The notes beneath the pieces were generated by a model. It worked only from the letters and a program-made list of their open reading frames with translations. It did no database searches and was not told the origin of the DNA. A stretch of 64,000 nt of DNA from CAIJXJ01 sp964445115 (GTDB lineage: Bacteria; Pseudomonadota; Gammaproteobacteria; Burkholderiales; Methylophilaceae). Made by a program: the position numbers and the translations under genes. This document shows, piece by piece, positions 10,401 to 18,383 of this stretch; position 1 is the stretch's first letter, and every line of letters begins with the position of its first letter. The DNA lies in the NCBI GenBank assembly GCA_964445115.1, contig CAYUJU010000004.1:1-64000 (forward strand). The letters run 5' to 3'.

Positions 10401-10622
10401 GACGCCGTTGATCTGCGACTCCAGTGGTGCCGCGACGGTCTGCTCCAGCACCTCGGCCGAAGCGCCGGGATACACGGCACGCACCGTCACCACCGGCGGC
10501 GCGATCTCCGGGTATTGCGCGATGGGCAGGCTGCGCATGGCAGCCAACCCCGCCAGCACGATGAAGATGGACAGCACCGCCGCGAAAATCGGGCGATTGA
10601 TGAAAAACTTCGAAAAATTCAT
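7470..10622 (-). CDS. RND multidrug efflux permease (AcrB/MexB type)
   Basis: Proton-driven inner-membrane pump of the tripartite system. 1050 residues, the normal HAE1 length. The N-terminus MNFSKFFINRPIFAAVLSI and the two large periplasmic loops are typical. The paired proton-relay aspartates in TM4 are intact (GIVVDDAIVVLEN, about residues 407-408 by AcrB numbering). The permease lies between the adaptor gene (12-base gap) and the channel gene (8-base overlap). AcrB/MexB/TtgB-like pumps export hydrophobic drugs, dyes and solvents; specificity here is unknown. Confidence 0.96.
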   Translation of the reverse strand: MNFSKFFINRPIFAAVLSIFIVLAGLAAMRSLPIAQYPEIAPPVVTVRAVYPGASAEVLEQTVAAPLESQINGVEHMMYMHSTSASSGVLEIQVTFDIGTDADQAALNVNNRVKQVETRLPQEVRRQGVTVEKGSSSFLQVIAFTSPDGTMDDLAISNYVTLNVLDRIKRIPGTTNVQIFGAKDYAMRIWLKPDRMKQLGVSVGEVASAITSQNAQFAPGKIGQSPNGGDQDLVYTITTQGRLSDVKAFEDIIVRASASGAEVRLKDIARVQLGSKDYDFIGRVNGKPATLVGVFLQPGANALGVAEEVNQTVAELATRFPAGLERAVVYDTTRFVKVSIREVVKTLFEAMVLVFLVVLLFLQNLRATLIPTLAVPVSLIGTFAGLYLLGYSINTLTLFGMVLSIGIVVDDAIVVLENAERLMHEHGLSPRAAAIEAMREVTGPVIAIMLVLISVFVPIAFIGGLAGELYRQFAITISISVMISGVVALTLTPALCATILKPEHKQVGPFFQWFNRVFSWMTRHYTAGVAWMLKRAVVGVLLFVGMVLVTVQLWRATPTSLVPDEDQGFYIAAVFLPDGASLQRTDKVVQQVTEAIKSNPANEFAVAFTGMDFLGGSFKNSAATIFASMKPWEERDLPSGALVGEFYGKTAGIKEGLALAFNPPAIFGLGNSGGFEVNIQNRGEGGTQRTNEVVQAFIAKASQDKMFAFVQTLWRAQTPQLYVDVDRSRAAALGVNLEEAFNTLSATLGTYYVNDFNKYGRTWQVLMSADSEYRKRPEDIGALHVRGANNQMVPLSAFATVKYSTGPETLNRFNNLPSVTVLGSGVPGVSSGEVLARVEQIMKEVLPPDFSYEWSGASYQEKRSTGASGLALGMAVVMVFLILSALYERWTLPFAVLLALPFGLFGALAMVWVRNLAYAVLLPGVPIPPLTNDVYFQIGLVTLLGLAAKNAILIVEFAIMKQHEDGMSAYDAVLEAARLRFRPILMTSMAFILGVLPLAISTGAGAGARQSVGTGVMGGMLAATFLAIFFVPLFYKLIARNDKKKEEIHA

Positions 10623-10634
10623 GATCTGCCCCGC

Positions 10635-11891
10635 TTAACTGCCACTGGCCGGCGTCGCTGCCGGAGTTGCAGGCTTCGCCAAGCTGACCGGCGCACCGGG
10701 ACGCAATTTCATCAAGCCTTCGACGATGACCTGATCGCCAGCCTGCAGCCCACTACGCACCACCCACATCCGTTCGCCAGCCGCATCCAGGACCCACTCG
10801 CCCACCTCGATCGGGCGGGGCTCGGACACCGTGGCACCCTCCTTGTTCTTGACCGCGACCATGACCATCTTGCCCTTCGGGCCTTCGATCACGGCACGTT
10901 GCGGCACAGTCATGGCGTTGGGGCGTGTCGCACCCTCCAGAATCACGCGCACGAACAGGCCGCTCTTGATCTCACCCTTGGGATTGGACAACTCCGCACG
11001 CGATTCCATCGTACCGGTCTGGGCACTGATCGTCGGCGAGGTAAAGTTCACTTTTCCCGTCACGCCAATAGGCGTCCCGTCGCGTTGCAGCAGCCTCACC
11101 TGGTAGCCGCCGGCTGGCAGCACCAGTTCGCCACTGGCAATCTCTTTTTCCTGACGCTGGCGCTCCGCATCCGGCACATTGAAGGTCACATACAAGGGAT
11201 CCAACTGCACCAGCGTGGTCAACAGGCTATCACCCGTCACGTTCACCAGCGAACCTTCCTGACGTAACGCTCTGCCTGCAACCCCGCTGATCGGCGCCTT
11301 GACGCTGGCGTACTCCAGATTCAACTGCGCCTCGCGCCATTGCGCGCGCGCCTGTTCCAGACGCGCCCTGGCCGCCTGTACTTCCGCGCCACTGACTTGT
11401 GCCGAAGAAGTCGCATCATCCGCTTCCTTACGGCTGATCGCTTTTGCCTCGGCCAGCGTGGTCATGCGGTCCCGCTCGCGTTGGGCCTGCGCCGCCGTGG
11501 CCTCGGCACGCGCGATATCCGCCTCCGCCGTCACGACGGCAGCCTTTGCGCTGGACACCGCGAGTGCCAGCGGGCGCGGATCCAGCTGGAACAACGGCTG
11601 CCCCGCCTTGACCAACGTACCCTCTTCATACAAGCGTTTGTCGACGTGCCCAGTCACTCTGGCGCGGACTTCAACCTCACGCGAACCGACCGTCTGACCG
11701 ACGTATTCATACGTGACGGGAACCGTGCCCACCTTGACTTCCGACACCACCACCTCCGGCGGCGGCATGCTGGCCATCCCATGCCCCGCGCCTTCCTCAG
11801 GTGACTTGGAACAGGCGGCCAGCATGGCCAGTAACGCCAGTGCAGCCGCGGCGCGTGTAAAGGAGTGGTCGAAACGACGATAAGCCAACAT
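10635..11891 (-). CDS. RND efflux periplasmic adaptor lipoprotein (AcrA/MexA type)
   Basis: Membrane-fusion protein linking pump and outer-membrane channel. 418 residues with a lipoprotein signal (ALLAMLAAC at about residues 21-29), the lipoyl/beta-barrel parts (VTGHVDKRLYEEGTLVKAGQPLF) and a long helical hairpin in the Ala-rich middle (AEADIARAEATAAQAQRER). ATG 11891 gives the lipobox at the right distance; a longer frame to 11990 would start within the operator. First gene of the efflux operon, transcribed from the promoter at 11974-12002. Confidence 0.95.
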   Translation of the reverse strand: MLAYRRFDHSFTRAAAALALLAMLAACSKSPEEGAGHGMASMPPPEVVVSEVKVGTVPVTYEYVGQTVGSREVEVRARVTGHVDKRLYEEGTLVKAGQPLFQLDPRPLALAVSSAKAAVVTAEADIARAEATAAQAQRERDRMTTLAEAKAISRKEADDATSSAQVSGAEVQAARARLEQARAQWREAQLNLEYASVKAPISGVAGRALRQEGSLVNVTGDSLLTTLVQLDPLYVTFNVPDAERQRQEKEIASGELVLPAGGYQVRLLQRDGTPIGVTGKVNFTSPTISAQTGTMESRAELSNPKGEIKSGLFVRVILEGATRPNAMTVPQRAVIEGPKGKMVMVAVKNKEGATVSEPRPIEVGEWVLDAAGERMWVVRSGLQAGDQVIVEGLMKLRPGAPVSLAKPATPAATPASGS

Positions 11892-11973
11892 GGAGTTTTC
11901 CCCGCATAATTTCACGCCATGCGTCGGCGTGATACGGCAGCCGGAAATACGACTGCAATCCTGATAGCGGCGG

Positions 11974-12002
11974 ATTATACATACGTTCATGAGTGTATGT
12001 AA
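11974..12002 (-). promoter_or_regulatory. Efflux operon promoter with an AcrR-like operator between -35 and -10
   Basis: Minus strand TTACAT (11997-12002), 17-base spacer, TATAAT (11974-11979). A 24-bp inverted repeat at 11978-12001 (half-sites TACATAC and GTATGTA, 10-base centre) fills the spacer. From memory it differs from the E. coli AcrR operator only in the central bases. A repressor bound there would block RNA polymerase directly. The divergent tetR gene has a TACAAT box at 12014-12019, so the same operator may also autoregulate the repressor. Confidence 0.85.
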
Positions 12003-12062
12003 GAGACATATGTTACAATGCTCTTGTTTTATTTAAGGTTTTATCCGGAGAGCATCGCGCAC

Positions 12063-12692
12063 ATGGCGAGAAAGACCAAGGAAGAAGCACTGGAAACCCG
12101 TCACCGCATCCTCGATGCAGCCGAGGTCGTGTTCCAGCGCAACGGGGTTTCCCGTACCTCGCTGGCTGACATCGCCACCGAGGCCGGCGTCACGCGCGGT
12201 GCCATCTACTGGCATTTCGAGCACAAGGTCGACCTGTACGACGCGATGATCCAGCGCATCATCGCCCCATTTGAATTACGCCTCGAAGAATTGCTGCAAC
12301 ACCAGCAGGACAACCCGCTCGAATTCGTTCGTAACTTGGTACTGTCTATTCTGCATGATCTTGTTCACGACCCGCGTCATTTCCGCGTCCTGGAAATTGC
12401 ATGGCACAAGTGTGAATACGTTGGCGAAATGGCACGCATCCGTGACCAGCACATGGAATGCGGCAACCGCTTCCTGGATATCATGGAAAAGGCCCTGCAA
12501 CTCGCCCTGGAACGCGGATATCTCGGCAAGAACGCCTGCCCACGCCGAGCCTCCATAGGCCTGATGGCATTAATGGATGGTCTGGTCGTCAACTGGACAC
12601 TCAATCCGAACCTCTTTCCGCTCGACGAGATGGCCAGCAATCTGGTCGACACTTTCATTGCAGGACTCAACGCCCCCGCCCAAGCCCACTGA
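12063..12692 (+). CDS. TetR-family efflux repressor (AcrR/TtgR type)
   Basis: Ligand-responsive repressor expected to bind the operator at 11978-12001 and derepress the divergent efflux operon when it binds pump substrates. 209 residues. The HTH lies at about 12-58: RHRILDAAEVVFQRNG, then TSLADIATEAGVTRGAIYWHF, the AcrR-type recognition helix. The C-terminal ligand domain has the WHKCEY pattern shared with AcrR/TtgR. ATG 12063 (MARKTKEEALETRHRIL) matches family starts; an upstream in-frame ATG at 12018 would overlap the -10 box. Confidence 0.93.
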   Translation: MARKTKEEALETRHRILDAAEVVFQRNGVSRTSLADIATEAGVTRGAIYWHFEHKVDLYDAMIQRIIAPFELRLEELLQHQQDNPLEFVRNLVLSILHDLVHDPRHFRVLEIAWHKCEYVGEMARIRDQHMECGNRFLDIMEKALQLALERGYLGKNACPRRASIGLMALMDGLVVNWTLNPNLFPLDEMASNLVDTFIAGLNAPAQAH

Positions 12693-12701
12693 AACCCCTG
12701 T

Positions 12702-13595
12702 TCACCCTCTCGGGTGGTGGATCGCATGTAACTGCTTCAAACGCTCACGCGCCACATGCGTGTAAATCTGCGTCGTGGAAATATCGGCATGCCCCAACAG
12801 CATCTGCACCACCCGCAAATCTGCCCCGTGGTTCAAGAGGTGTGTCGCAAAAGCGTGCCGCATCACGTGCGGGGATAAAGGTTTCAGAATCCCGGCCTGC
12901 CGCGCGTAGCGCTTGATCAGGTACCAGAATGCCTGTCGCGTCATCGCTTGACCTCGTTGCGTAACAAACAGACTTTCCGACAAACGCCGTTCCAGGATCA
13001 TCGGCCGCGCCTCGGCAAGGTAACGCCGGATCCAGTCCAGCGCCTCCTCTCCCAGCGGTACCAGCCGTTCCTTGCTGCCCTTGCCCATCACCCGCACCAC
13101 CCCCATGTCCAGGCTGACTTCACTGACCTTTAGCGTCACCAGTTCCGACACGCGCAGCCCCGTGGCATAGAGGGTTTCCAGCATGGCACGATCCCGCAGA
13201 CCGATCGGCTGCTCGGTGTCGGGCGCTTCCAGCAAATGCTCGACCTCTTCCTCGCTCAGGCTTTTGGGAAGACTGCGTGGCAATTTGGGGGATGCCAACT
13301 GCAGCGTCGGGTCGTGCACTAATTGCCCATCCCGCACCATCATTCGGTAAAAACGCCGCAAACTGGCCACCAACCGCGCGACGCTCCGCGGCTTCACCTG
13401 CGGGAAGCGCGCCGCGAGGTAGCGCTCAAGATCGACCCGCTCGACCGCCAACAGCGATTTGCCAGCGTGTTGATCCAGCCACACCGAGAACTGGGCGAGA
13501 TCACGCCGATAACTTTCGAGCGTATTGCGCGACAGCCCCTCTTCAAGCCATAGCCGGTCGATAAAGGTATCAAGCAGCTCCGGAGGCGCTTTCAT
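12702..13595 (-). CDS. xerD: Site-specific tyrosine recombinase XerD
   Basis: Chromosome-dimer resolvase acting with XerC at dif under FtsK control. 297 residues, matching XerD length. An N-terminal SAM-like core-binding domain (about 1-95) precedes the catalytic domain with R148, K172, H243, R246, H269 and Y278 (GLRVSEL, GKGSKERLVPLG, SPHVMRHAFATHLL, LGHADISTTQIYTHV). ATG 13595 overlaps the ogt stop region by 26 bases, so ogt and xerD are probably coupled. This is the housekeeping recombinase, unrelated to the island integrase at the right end. Confidence 0.95.
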   Translation of the reverse strand: MKAPPELLDTFIDRLWLEEGLSRNTLESYRRDLAQFSVWLDQHAGKSLLAVERVDLERYLAARFPQVKPRSVARLVASLRRFYRMMVRDGQLVHDPTLQLASPKLPRSLPKSLSEEEVEHLLEAPDTEQPIGLRDRAMLETLYATGLRVSELVTLKVSEVSLDMGVVRVMGKGSKERLVPLGEEALDWIRRYLAEARPMILERRLSESLFVTQRGQAMTRQAFWYLIKRYARQAGILKPLSPHVMRHAFATHLLNHGADLRVVQMLLGHADISTTQIYTHVARERLKQLHAIHHPRG

Positions 13596-14058
13596 GTCTG
13601 AGCAACCATGTCTTGATCGAAAGCGCGGCAGCACGCCGCCCCCGCATGAAGCCACCGAGCCCGGTACGGGCCACGACCCGATGACAGGGAATGATCAGCG
13701 GCAAGGGATTGGCTCCACAGGCATTGGCAACGGCACGCGGCCCGGAACCCACTTTTTCCGCCAACTGCGCATAGGTCAGCGTGCGCCCTGCCGGGATATC
13801 GGCAATCGCTCGCCAGACGCGCTGCTGGAAGGGCGTTCCTTGCAGGCCGCAGGGGATATCGAACGAGGCGCGCGGGTCCCGGAGATAGGCTTGCAGGGCC
13901 TGATTCAATTGCGCGACCAGCGGATGCGAGGAATTCATCAGAACGGCATCGTCCCCGAGGAATTCCAGACGGGTCACACTTGTCGCATCGACGCAGATAC
14001 CCAGCGCGCCAAAGGGCGTTTCAAATACCGCATCGAAGCTGGAGGGCAGAGGTTTCAC
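13570..14058 (-). CDS. ogt: Methylated-DNA--protein-cysteine methyltransferase
   Basis: Suicide enzyme removing O6-alkyl groups from guanine. 162 residues with the active-site PCHRV (acceptor C125), the DNA-binding helix region FQQRVWRAIADIPAGRTLTYAQLA, and the asparagine hinge NACGANPLPLIIPCHR. No AraC-type Ada domain, so this is an Ogt-type repair protein rather than Ada. Located directly upstream of xerD with a 26-base overlap. Confidence 0.93.
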   Translation of the reverse strand: MKPLPSSFDAVFETPFGALGICVDATSVTRLEFLGDDAVLMNSSHPLVAQLNQALQAYLRDPRASFDIPCGLQGTPFQQRVWRAIADIPAGRTLTYAQLAEKVGSGPRAVANACGANPLPLIIPCHRVVARTGLGGFMRGRRAAALSIKTWLLRHESASGAA

Positions 14059-14113
14059 GCGGTCATGTTACCTGAATCATATGGCACGTTGCGTTCAGTA
14101 CGATACAAAAAAC

Positions 14114-14147
14114 AAAACCCCCAAGCCGCAAAGCATTGGGGGTTTTT
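14114..14147 (-). terminator. Rho-independent terminator of the rpsP-rimM-trmD-rplS operon
   Basis: AAAACCCCCAA (14114-14124) and TTGGGGGTTTT (14136-14146) form an 11-bp stem with an 11-base loop. On the minus strand the stem leads into a T-rich tract (TTTTGTTTTTT), 17 bases after the rplS stop. Confidence 0.85.
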
Positions 14148-14163
14148 GTCATACCACTGCAAT

Positions 14164-14547
14164 TTACTCTGCAGCGATTTCCTTCTCGCGTGCCTGCAGC
14201 TTTTCCTTGATGCGTGCGGACTTGCCGGAACGCTCGCGGAGGTAGTACAGCTTGGCGCGGCGCACATCACCACGACGCTTCACTTCGATGCTGGCAATCA
14301 GCGGGGAGTATGTCTGGAAAGTACGCTCCACACCTTCGCCAGAAGAAATCTTGCGAACGATGAAGGAGGAGTTCAGTCCCTTGTTACGCTTGGCGATCAC
14401 CACGCCTTCGTATGCCTGGACGCGCTTACGGGTACCTTCCACCACGTTCACGCCGACGACCACGGTATCACCCGGGGCGAAGTCAGGGATGTTCTTGCCG
14501 AGGCGGGCGATTTCTTCCTGCTCCAGCATCTGGATAATGTTTGCCAT
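14164..14547 (-). CDS. rplS: 50S ribosomal protein bL19
   Basis: Large-subunit protein at the 30S-50S interface. 127 residues, with the family start MANIIQMLEQEE and the core FAPGDTVVVGVNVVEGTRKR and RRGDVRRAKLYYLRERSGK. Last gene of the rpsP-rimM-trmD-rplS operon, 13 bases after trmD. Confidence 0.98.
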   Translation of the reverse strand: MANIIQMLEQEEIARLGKNIPDFAPGDTVVVGVNVVEGTRKRVQAYEGVVIAKRNKGLNSSFIVRKISSGEGVERTFQTYSPLIASIEVKRRGDVRRAKLYYLRERSGKSARIKEKLQAREKEIAAE

Positions 14548-14560
14548 TTCTCAGTTCCTT

Positions 14561-15319
14561 TTAATTGTGAGGATCTTGTTCCTGCTCATACTCCGCGAGC
14601 AGCCGAGATTCCTCTTTCGTCAACGACCTTACGGCCAATAAATCCGGGCGCTTGTCCCGGGTCCGCCCCAGCGATTGTTTCAACCGCCAGCGCTTGATCT
14701 CTTTATGGTGTCCGGACATCAACACATCCGGCACCTTGATACCTTCATACACTTCCGGACGCGTGTAGTGCGGACAGTCCAGCAAGCCATCCACGAAGGA
14801 GTCTTCCACCGCCGAATCTGCGTCACCCAGCGTTCCAGGCAACTGCCTCACCACCGCGTCGATCAGCACCATGGCCGGCAGCTCACCGCCAGACAACACA
14901 TAGTCTCCGATCGAGTATTCTTCATCCACTACACGCTGCAACAGGCGCTCATCCACGCCCTCGTAGCGGCTCGCCAACAGCACCAAACCAGGCTCTTTGG
15001 ACAGCGCCAGCACAGCCTCATGCGTCAACGGTCTGCCCTGCGGGGACAGGTGGATCACCTTAGGGTGAGTTACACCTGCCTCTTGTTGCCGCAGTTTTGC
15101 TGCGTTGATCGCCTTTTCCAACGGCTCCGCCAGCATCACCATGCCCGGGCCGCCACCGTAGGGTCGATCATCCACGGTCTTGTAACTGTCCATCGTAAAA
15201 TCCCGTGGATTCCACAACGTCAGATCGTAAATCTTTTTTTCCAGCGCGCGCGAGGTGACCCCATATCGGGAGAGCGCCTCGAACATCGGCGGGAACAGCG
15301 TTACCACATCAAACTGCAT
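14561..15319 (-). CDS. trmD: tRNA (guanine-N1)-methyltransferase TrmD
   Basis: Methylates G37 of CNN-decoding tRNAs using S-adenosylmethionine. The trefoil-knot SPOUT domain is seen in LASRYEGVDER and YSIGDYVLSGGELPAMVLIDAV; the N-terminal DRPYGGGPGMVM loop is intact. I prefer ATG 15319 (MQFDVVTLFPPMF, 252 residues) because it matches the conserved TrmD start. A TTG at 15340 overlapping the rimM stop would add seven residues and cannot be excluded. Confidence 0.96.
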   Translation of the reverse strand: MQFDVVTLFPPMFEALSRYGVTSRALEKKIYDLTLWNPRDFTMDSYKTVDDRPYGGGPGMVMLAEPLEKAINAAKLRQQEAGVTHPKVIHLSPQGRPLTHEAVLALSKEPGLVLLASRYEGVDERLLQRVVDEEYSIGDYVLSGGELPAMVLIDAVVRQLPGTLGDADSAVEDSFVDGLLDCPHYTRPEVYEGIKVPDVLMSGHHKEIKRWRLKQSLGRTRDKRPDLLAVRSLTKEESRLLAEYEQEQDPHN

Positions 15320-15336
15320 GCCGGGTGTCGCTTGAC

Positions 15337-15840
15337 TCAAAAGTCCGCATCCCAGTCCACCAGCATGCGCTTGGCCGCCAAGTCCACTTCCAGCACCACC
15401 TGATCGATGAACGGTATCAGGCGTTCACGCTCGCCCTTGACCACCATCACATCGTTGGCGCCCGTCGCGAACAACTCGGCGACTCGGCCGAATTTCACCT
15501 GCTGCAGATTTTCGACTTCCAGCCCGACCAGATCCGACCAGTAATACTCGTCTTCCTCGGTGGCTGGCAATTCATCACGCGGCACCGCGACCGGCTTGCC
15601 CTTGAGCTTGAAAGCCTGGTCGCGATCCTCGACACCTTCGAACTTGGCGACCAGATGATCGCCATGCACCTTGGCTTCCTTGACGGAAAACGCTTGCCAG
15701 CCAGCTTCGGTTTGCACCCACCACACCGGATAGTCGAACAACCCATCCAGCATTTCAGTATCGGGATGGATATTCACCCATCCACGCACGCCGTATGGGA
15801 CGGCAACCCGTCCCATCACCACCAACTCAGGCGGCGACAA
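15337..15840 (-). CDS. rimM: Ribosome maturation factor RimM
   Basis: Assists 30S head maturation by binding uS19. 167 residues with the N-terminal RimM barrel (MGRVAVPYGVRGWVNI) and the C-terminal PRC-barrel (YWSDLVGLEVEN ... LIPFIDQVVLEVDLAAKRMLVDW). The frame starts with TTG at 15840, 5 bases after the rpsP stop. An internal ATG at 15816 would remove eight residues just before the conserved segment; neither start has a clear Shine-Dalgarno, suggesting coupling to rpsP. Confidence 0.94.
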   Translation of the reverse strand: MSPPELVVMGRVAVPYGVRGWVNIHPDTEMLDGLFDYPVWWVQTEAGWQAFSVKEAKVHGDHLVAKFEGVEDRDQAFKLKGKPVAVPRDELPATEEDEYYWSDLVGLEVENLQQVKFGRVAELFATGANDVMVVKGERERLIPFIDQVVLEVDLAAKRMLVDWDADF

Positions 15841-15845
15841 GGGGT

Positions 15846-16094
15846 TTACGCAGCCTTGGCAGCTTGCTTGACCAGCAGCGCAACGCGGTCAGACAGTTGA
15901 GCACCGTTGTCGCGCCAGTAAGCGATACGCTCGCTGTTCAGGCGCAGACCTTCCTGGCCTTCGGCAGCGGTCGGGTTGTAGAAGCCTACGCGCTCGATGA
16001 AGCGACCGTCGCGACGATTGCGCGAATCAGCCACTACCACGCTGTAGAAGGGGGATTTCTTCGCGCCACCGCGGGCGAGACGAATGATCACCAT
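15846..16094 (-). CDS. rpsP: 30S ribosomal protein bS16
   Basis: Small-subunit assembly protein. 82 residues, standard length, beginning MVIIRLARGGAKKSPFYSVVVADSR with RRDGRFIERVGFYNP following. First gene of the rpsP-rimM-trmD-rplS operon and served by the promoter at 16132-16161. Confidence 0.98.
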   Translation of the reverse strand: MVIIRLARGGAKKSPFYSVVVADSRNRRDGRFIERVGFYNPTAAEGQEGLRLNSERIAYWRDNGAQLSDRVALLVKQAAKAA

Positions 16095-16131
16095 AGTGTT
16101 ATCTCTTTAGCAAATTAACAGAAAGGGGCGG

Positions 16132-16161
16132 ATTTTACGTTATTTTTTAGTGTGTTGGCAA
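16132..16161 (-). promoter_or_regulatory. Promoter of the rpsP ribosomal operon
   Basis: Minus strand TTGCCA (16156-16161), 18-base spacer, TAAAAT (16132-16137), followed by a GC-rich discriminator (CCGCCCC). Such discriminators are typical of promoters under stringent (ppGpp) control. It lies about 37 bases upstream of the rpsP ATG. Confidence 0.75.
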
Positions 16162-16207
16162 GACATTACTGCATACCACACACAGACCCCATTCCGACGC
16201 GAAAAAT

Positions 16208-16888
16208 CTATCGTGACGGGTGCTGGTAGGGTGTGGGATCCGCCAGCCCGGCAGCCGCGAATCCGGCGCGGCGGAATCGGCAGGAATCGCACACGCCGCA
16301 CGCATGGCCCGCACTGTCCGCCTGATAACACGACACCGTGATGCCGTAATCCAGCCCCAGCGCATGGCCGCGCTGGATGATTTCCGCCTTGTTGAGATCG
16401 ATCAACGGCGCGTGAATGTGCAATCGCTGCCCTTCGACTGCCGACCTGGTGGCCAGGTTGGCCATGCGTTCGAAAGATTCGACGTACTCCTTGCGGCAAT
16501 CGGGATAGCCGGAATAATCCAGCGCGTTCACGCCGATGAAAATGTCGTTCGATCCCAGCACCTCGGCCCACGCCAGCGCGAGCGACAACATGATGGTGTT
16601 GCGCGCGGGCACGTAGGTCACGGGAATCCCCTCGCTATGCGCTTCCGGCACGGCGATACTGGTATCGGTGAGCGCCGATCCGCCAAACGTGGAAAGATCC
16701 AGTTGAAATACCCGGTGCTCGGCTGCACCCAGTGCATTGGCCACGCGCTTCGATGCTTCCAGTTCGGCGACGTGGCGCTGGTGATAATCGAAGCTCAGAC
16801 AGTAACAGGCATAGCCCTCACTCTTGGCAATGGCCAGCACAGTGGCCGAGTCGAGCCCACCCGAGAGAAGTACGACAGCTTTCTTCAT
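16208..16888 (-). CDS. queC: 7-cyano-7-deazaguanine synthase QueC
   Basis: Converts 7-carboxy-7-deazaguanine to preQ0 with ATP and ammonia in the queuosine pathway. 226 residues with the PP-loop SGGLDS at 9-14 and the zinc site C187, C197, C200, C203 (CYQADSAGHACGVCDSC). Its ATG overlaps the queE stop by 4 bases (ATGA), so the two pathway enzymes are translationally coupled. It ends the long minus-strand run that begins at yebC. Confidence 0.97.
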   Translation of the reverse strand: MKKAVVLLSGGLDSATVLAIAKSEGYACYCLSFDYHQRHVAELEASKRVANALGAAEHRVFQLDLSTFGGSALTDTSIAVPEAHSEGIPVTYVPARNTIMLSLALAWAEVLGSNDIFIGVNALDYSGYPDCRKEYVESFERMANLATRSAVEGQRLHIHAPLIDLNKAEIIQRGHALGLDYGITVSCYQADSAGHACGVCDSCRFRRAGFAAAGLADPTPYQHPSR

Positions 16889-17520
16889 TTACCCGGCGTC
16901 TCGCCCCAGAGGATTTTGTGCAACTGCACCTGCATGCGCACCGGCAGCTTGTCCTGCAACACCCAGTCCGCGAGGTCGGTGGGCTTGAGCGAACTGTAGA
17001 CTGGCGAAAACAGCACGCGACACTTGTCCGCGACGCCGCGCTCAGCCAGCACCTGCCGTGCCCAGTCATAATCCGCGCGGTCGCACAGCACGAACTTCAC
17101 TTCATCCTTGGCTTGCAAATGGTCGAGATTGCCCCAGAGATTCTTCTCCACCTCGCCGGAGCCGGGCGTCTTGATGTCGAGGATAATGGAAACGCGCGGA
17201 TCGACCTTGCTGATATCCATGGCGCCGCCGGTTTCCAGCGACACGTCGAAGCCGGCATCACACAATTTCTGCAGCAAGGGCAGACATTCCTTTTGCGCCA
17301 GCGGCTCGCCACCGGTCACCGTGACGTACCTGGCCCCGAAGCCCGACACCCGCTCGACGATCTGTTCCTGCGTCATGTTCTCGCCGCCCTGAAACGCATA
17401 AGCGGTGTCGCAATAGCCGCAGCGCAGCGGGCACCCGGTCAGACGCACGAACACGGTGGGCAAGCCCACACGGGACGATTCTCCCTGCAGGGAGTGGAAT
17501 ATTTCGTGAACCTTGAGCAA
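16885..17520 (-). CDS. queE: 7-carboxy-7-deazaguanine synthase QueE (radical SAM)
   Basis: Radical SAM enzyme forming 7-carboxy-7-deazaguanine from carboxy-tetrahydropterin. 211 residues, with cluster cysteines C30, C34 and C37 (CPLRCGYC), the N-terminal HSLQGESSRVGLPTVFVRLTG and the SAM-binding VTVTGGEPL. The frame begins with TTG at 17520; no ATG precedes the conserved HEIFHSLQGE segment, so TTG or a nearby GTG is used. Coupled to queC; lies 11 bases after cpoB. Confidence 0.95.
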   Translation of the reverse strand: MLKVHEIFHSLQGESSRVGLPTVFVRLTGCPLRCGYCDTAYAFQGGENMTQEQIVERVSGFGARYVTVTGGEPLAQKECLPLLQKLCDAGFDVSLETGGAMDISKVDPRVSIILDIKTPGSGEVEKNLWGNLDHLQAKDEVKFVLCDRADYDWARQVLAERGVADKCRVLFSPVYSSLKPTDLADWVLQDKLPVRMQVQLHKILWGETPGK

Positions 17521-17531
17521 GACTGAAGCGA

Positions 17532-18380
17532 CTAATTCTTGGACTTGACCGATTCCAGCACCGCCAGGCGCTTCTTCGCCAGCGGCGCAGCATCGCTCAA
17601 GGGATATTTGGACACGATCTCGCGCAAGGTCTGCTTGGCGTTATCGATTTCGGACAATTGAATTTGACTATTCGCCATGTTGTACATGGCGTCCGGCACC
17701 TTATGGTTATCCGGATACTGCTTGATCAGCTTTTGCTGGGCGGCAATGGCTGACTTGAAATTCTTCTGGGAAAAATAGGAGTACCCCACCCAGTACTGCG
17801 CAGGTGCGGCAAACTTGCTGGACGGATAGGTCTCGAGGAATTTCTCGAACGCCTCGACCGCCTCCTTGTGCTTGCCCGCCTTGGAAAGTTCCAGCGCGCT
17901 TTCGTAGCTCTTCAGTTCCGCCGCACTATCAACCGCCGGGGCTGTCGCGGCCGGTGTTGTCGCGGGAGCCGTCGCCGAGGCATCTGCCGGCTTGGTTGCC
18001 GTGGCGCCACCTTCGAGCTTACGCATGCGACCATCGAGGTCGGCATAGAGATCCCGCTGGCGCTGCTGCGCCAGCTCGATCTCGTGGCTGTTGACTTCCA
18101 ACTGGCCGCGTAGCTTGCTGATCTCGGCATTCAGACGATCAATCTGCGACAGCAGGTCAATCGTCTGGTTCTTCTGATCATTCAGGCGCTGCTCCAGCGC
18201 CTGGCGTGCCTTGTCGGAAGCCTCCAGCTTGGCCTGCAGTTCCGTCAGCCGCGGATCCTGCGTCTCCTTGACATACTTGCGCAGCTTGACGATTTCGTCA
18301 CGCGCGTCGTTGTCGGCGAACAGAGCCGCCTGAGAGGTGCCGCAGAAAATCAGCAGCAGGAGCGGAAGCAGCAGGCGCAT
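17532..18380 (-). CDS. cpoB: Cell division coordinator CpoB (YbgF)
   Basis: Periplasmic TPR protein that links PBP1B activity with the Tol machine during constriction. 282 residues: signal peptide (MRLLLPLLLLIFCGTSQA), N-terminal coiled coil with heptad-like charged sequence to about residue 110, an Ala/Thr/Pro linker, then TPR repeats (KSYESALELSKAGKHKEAVEAF, YWVGYSYFSQKNFKSAIAAQ, KVPDAMYNMANSQIQL). Three bases downstream of pal, the canonical position at the end of tol-pal. Confidence 0.95.
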   Translation of the reverse strand: MRLLLPLLLLIFCGTSQAALFADNDARDEIVKLRKYVKETQDPRLTELQAKLEASDKARQALEQRLNDQKNQTIDLLSQIDRLNAEISKLRGQLEVNSHEIELAQQRQRDLYADLDGRMRKLEGGATATKPADASATAPATTPAATAPAVDSAAELKSYESALELSKAGKHKEAVEAFEKFLETYPSSKFAAPAQYWVGYSYFSQKNFKSAIAAQQKLIKQYPDNHKVPDAMYNMANSQIQLSEIDNAKQTLREIVSKYPLSDAAPLAKKRLAVLESVKSKN

Positions 18381-18383
18381 GGA

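Noticed and set aside
12702..13595. xerD as a mobile-element integrase
   Set aside because: Length, catalytic spacing and coupling to ogt match the housekeeping recombinase.
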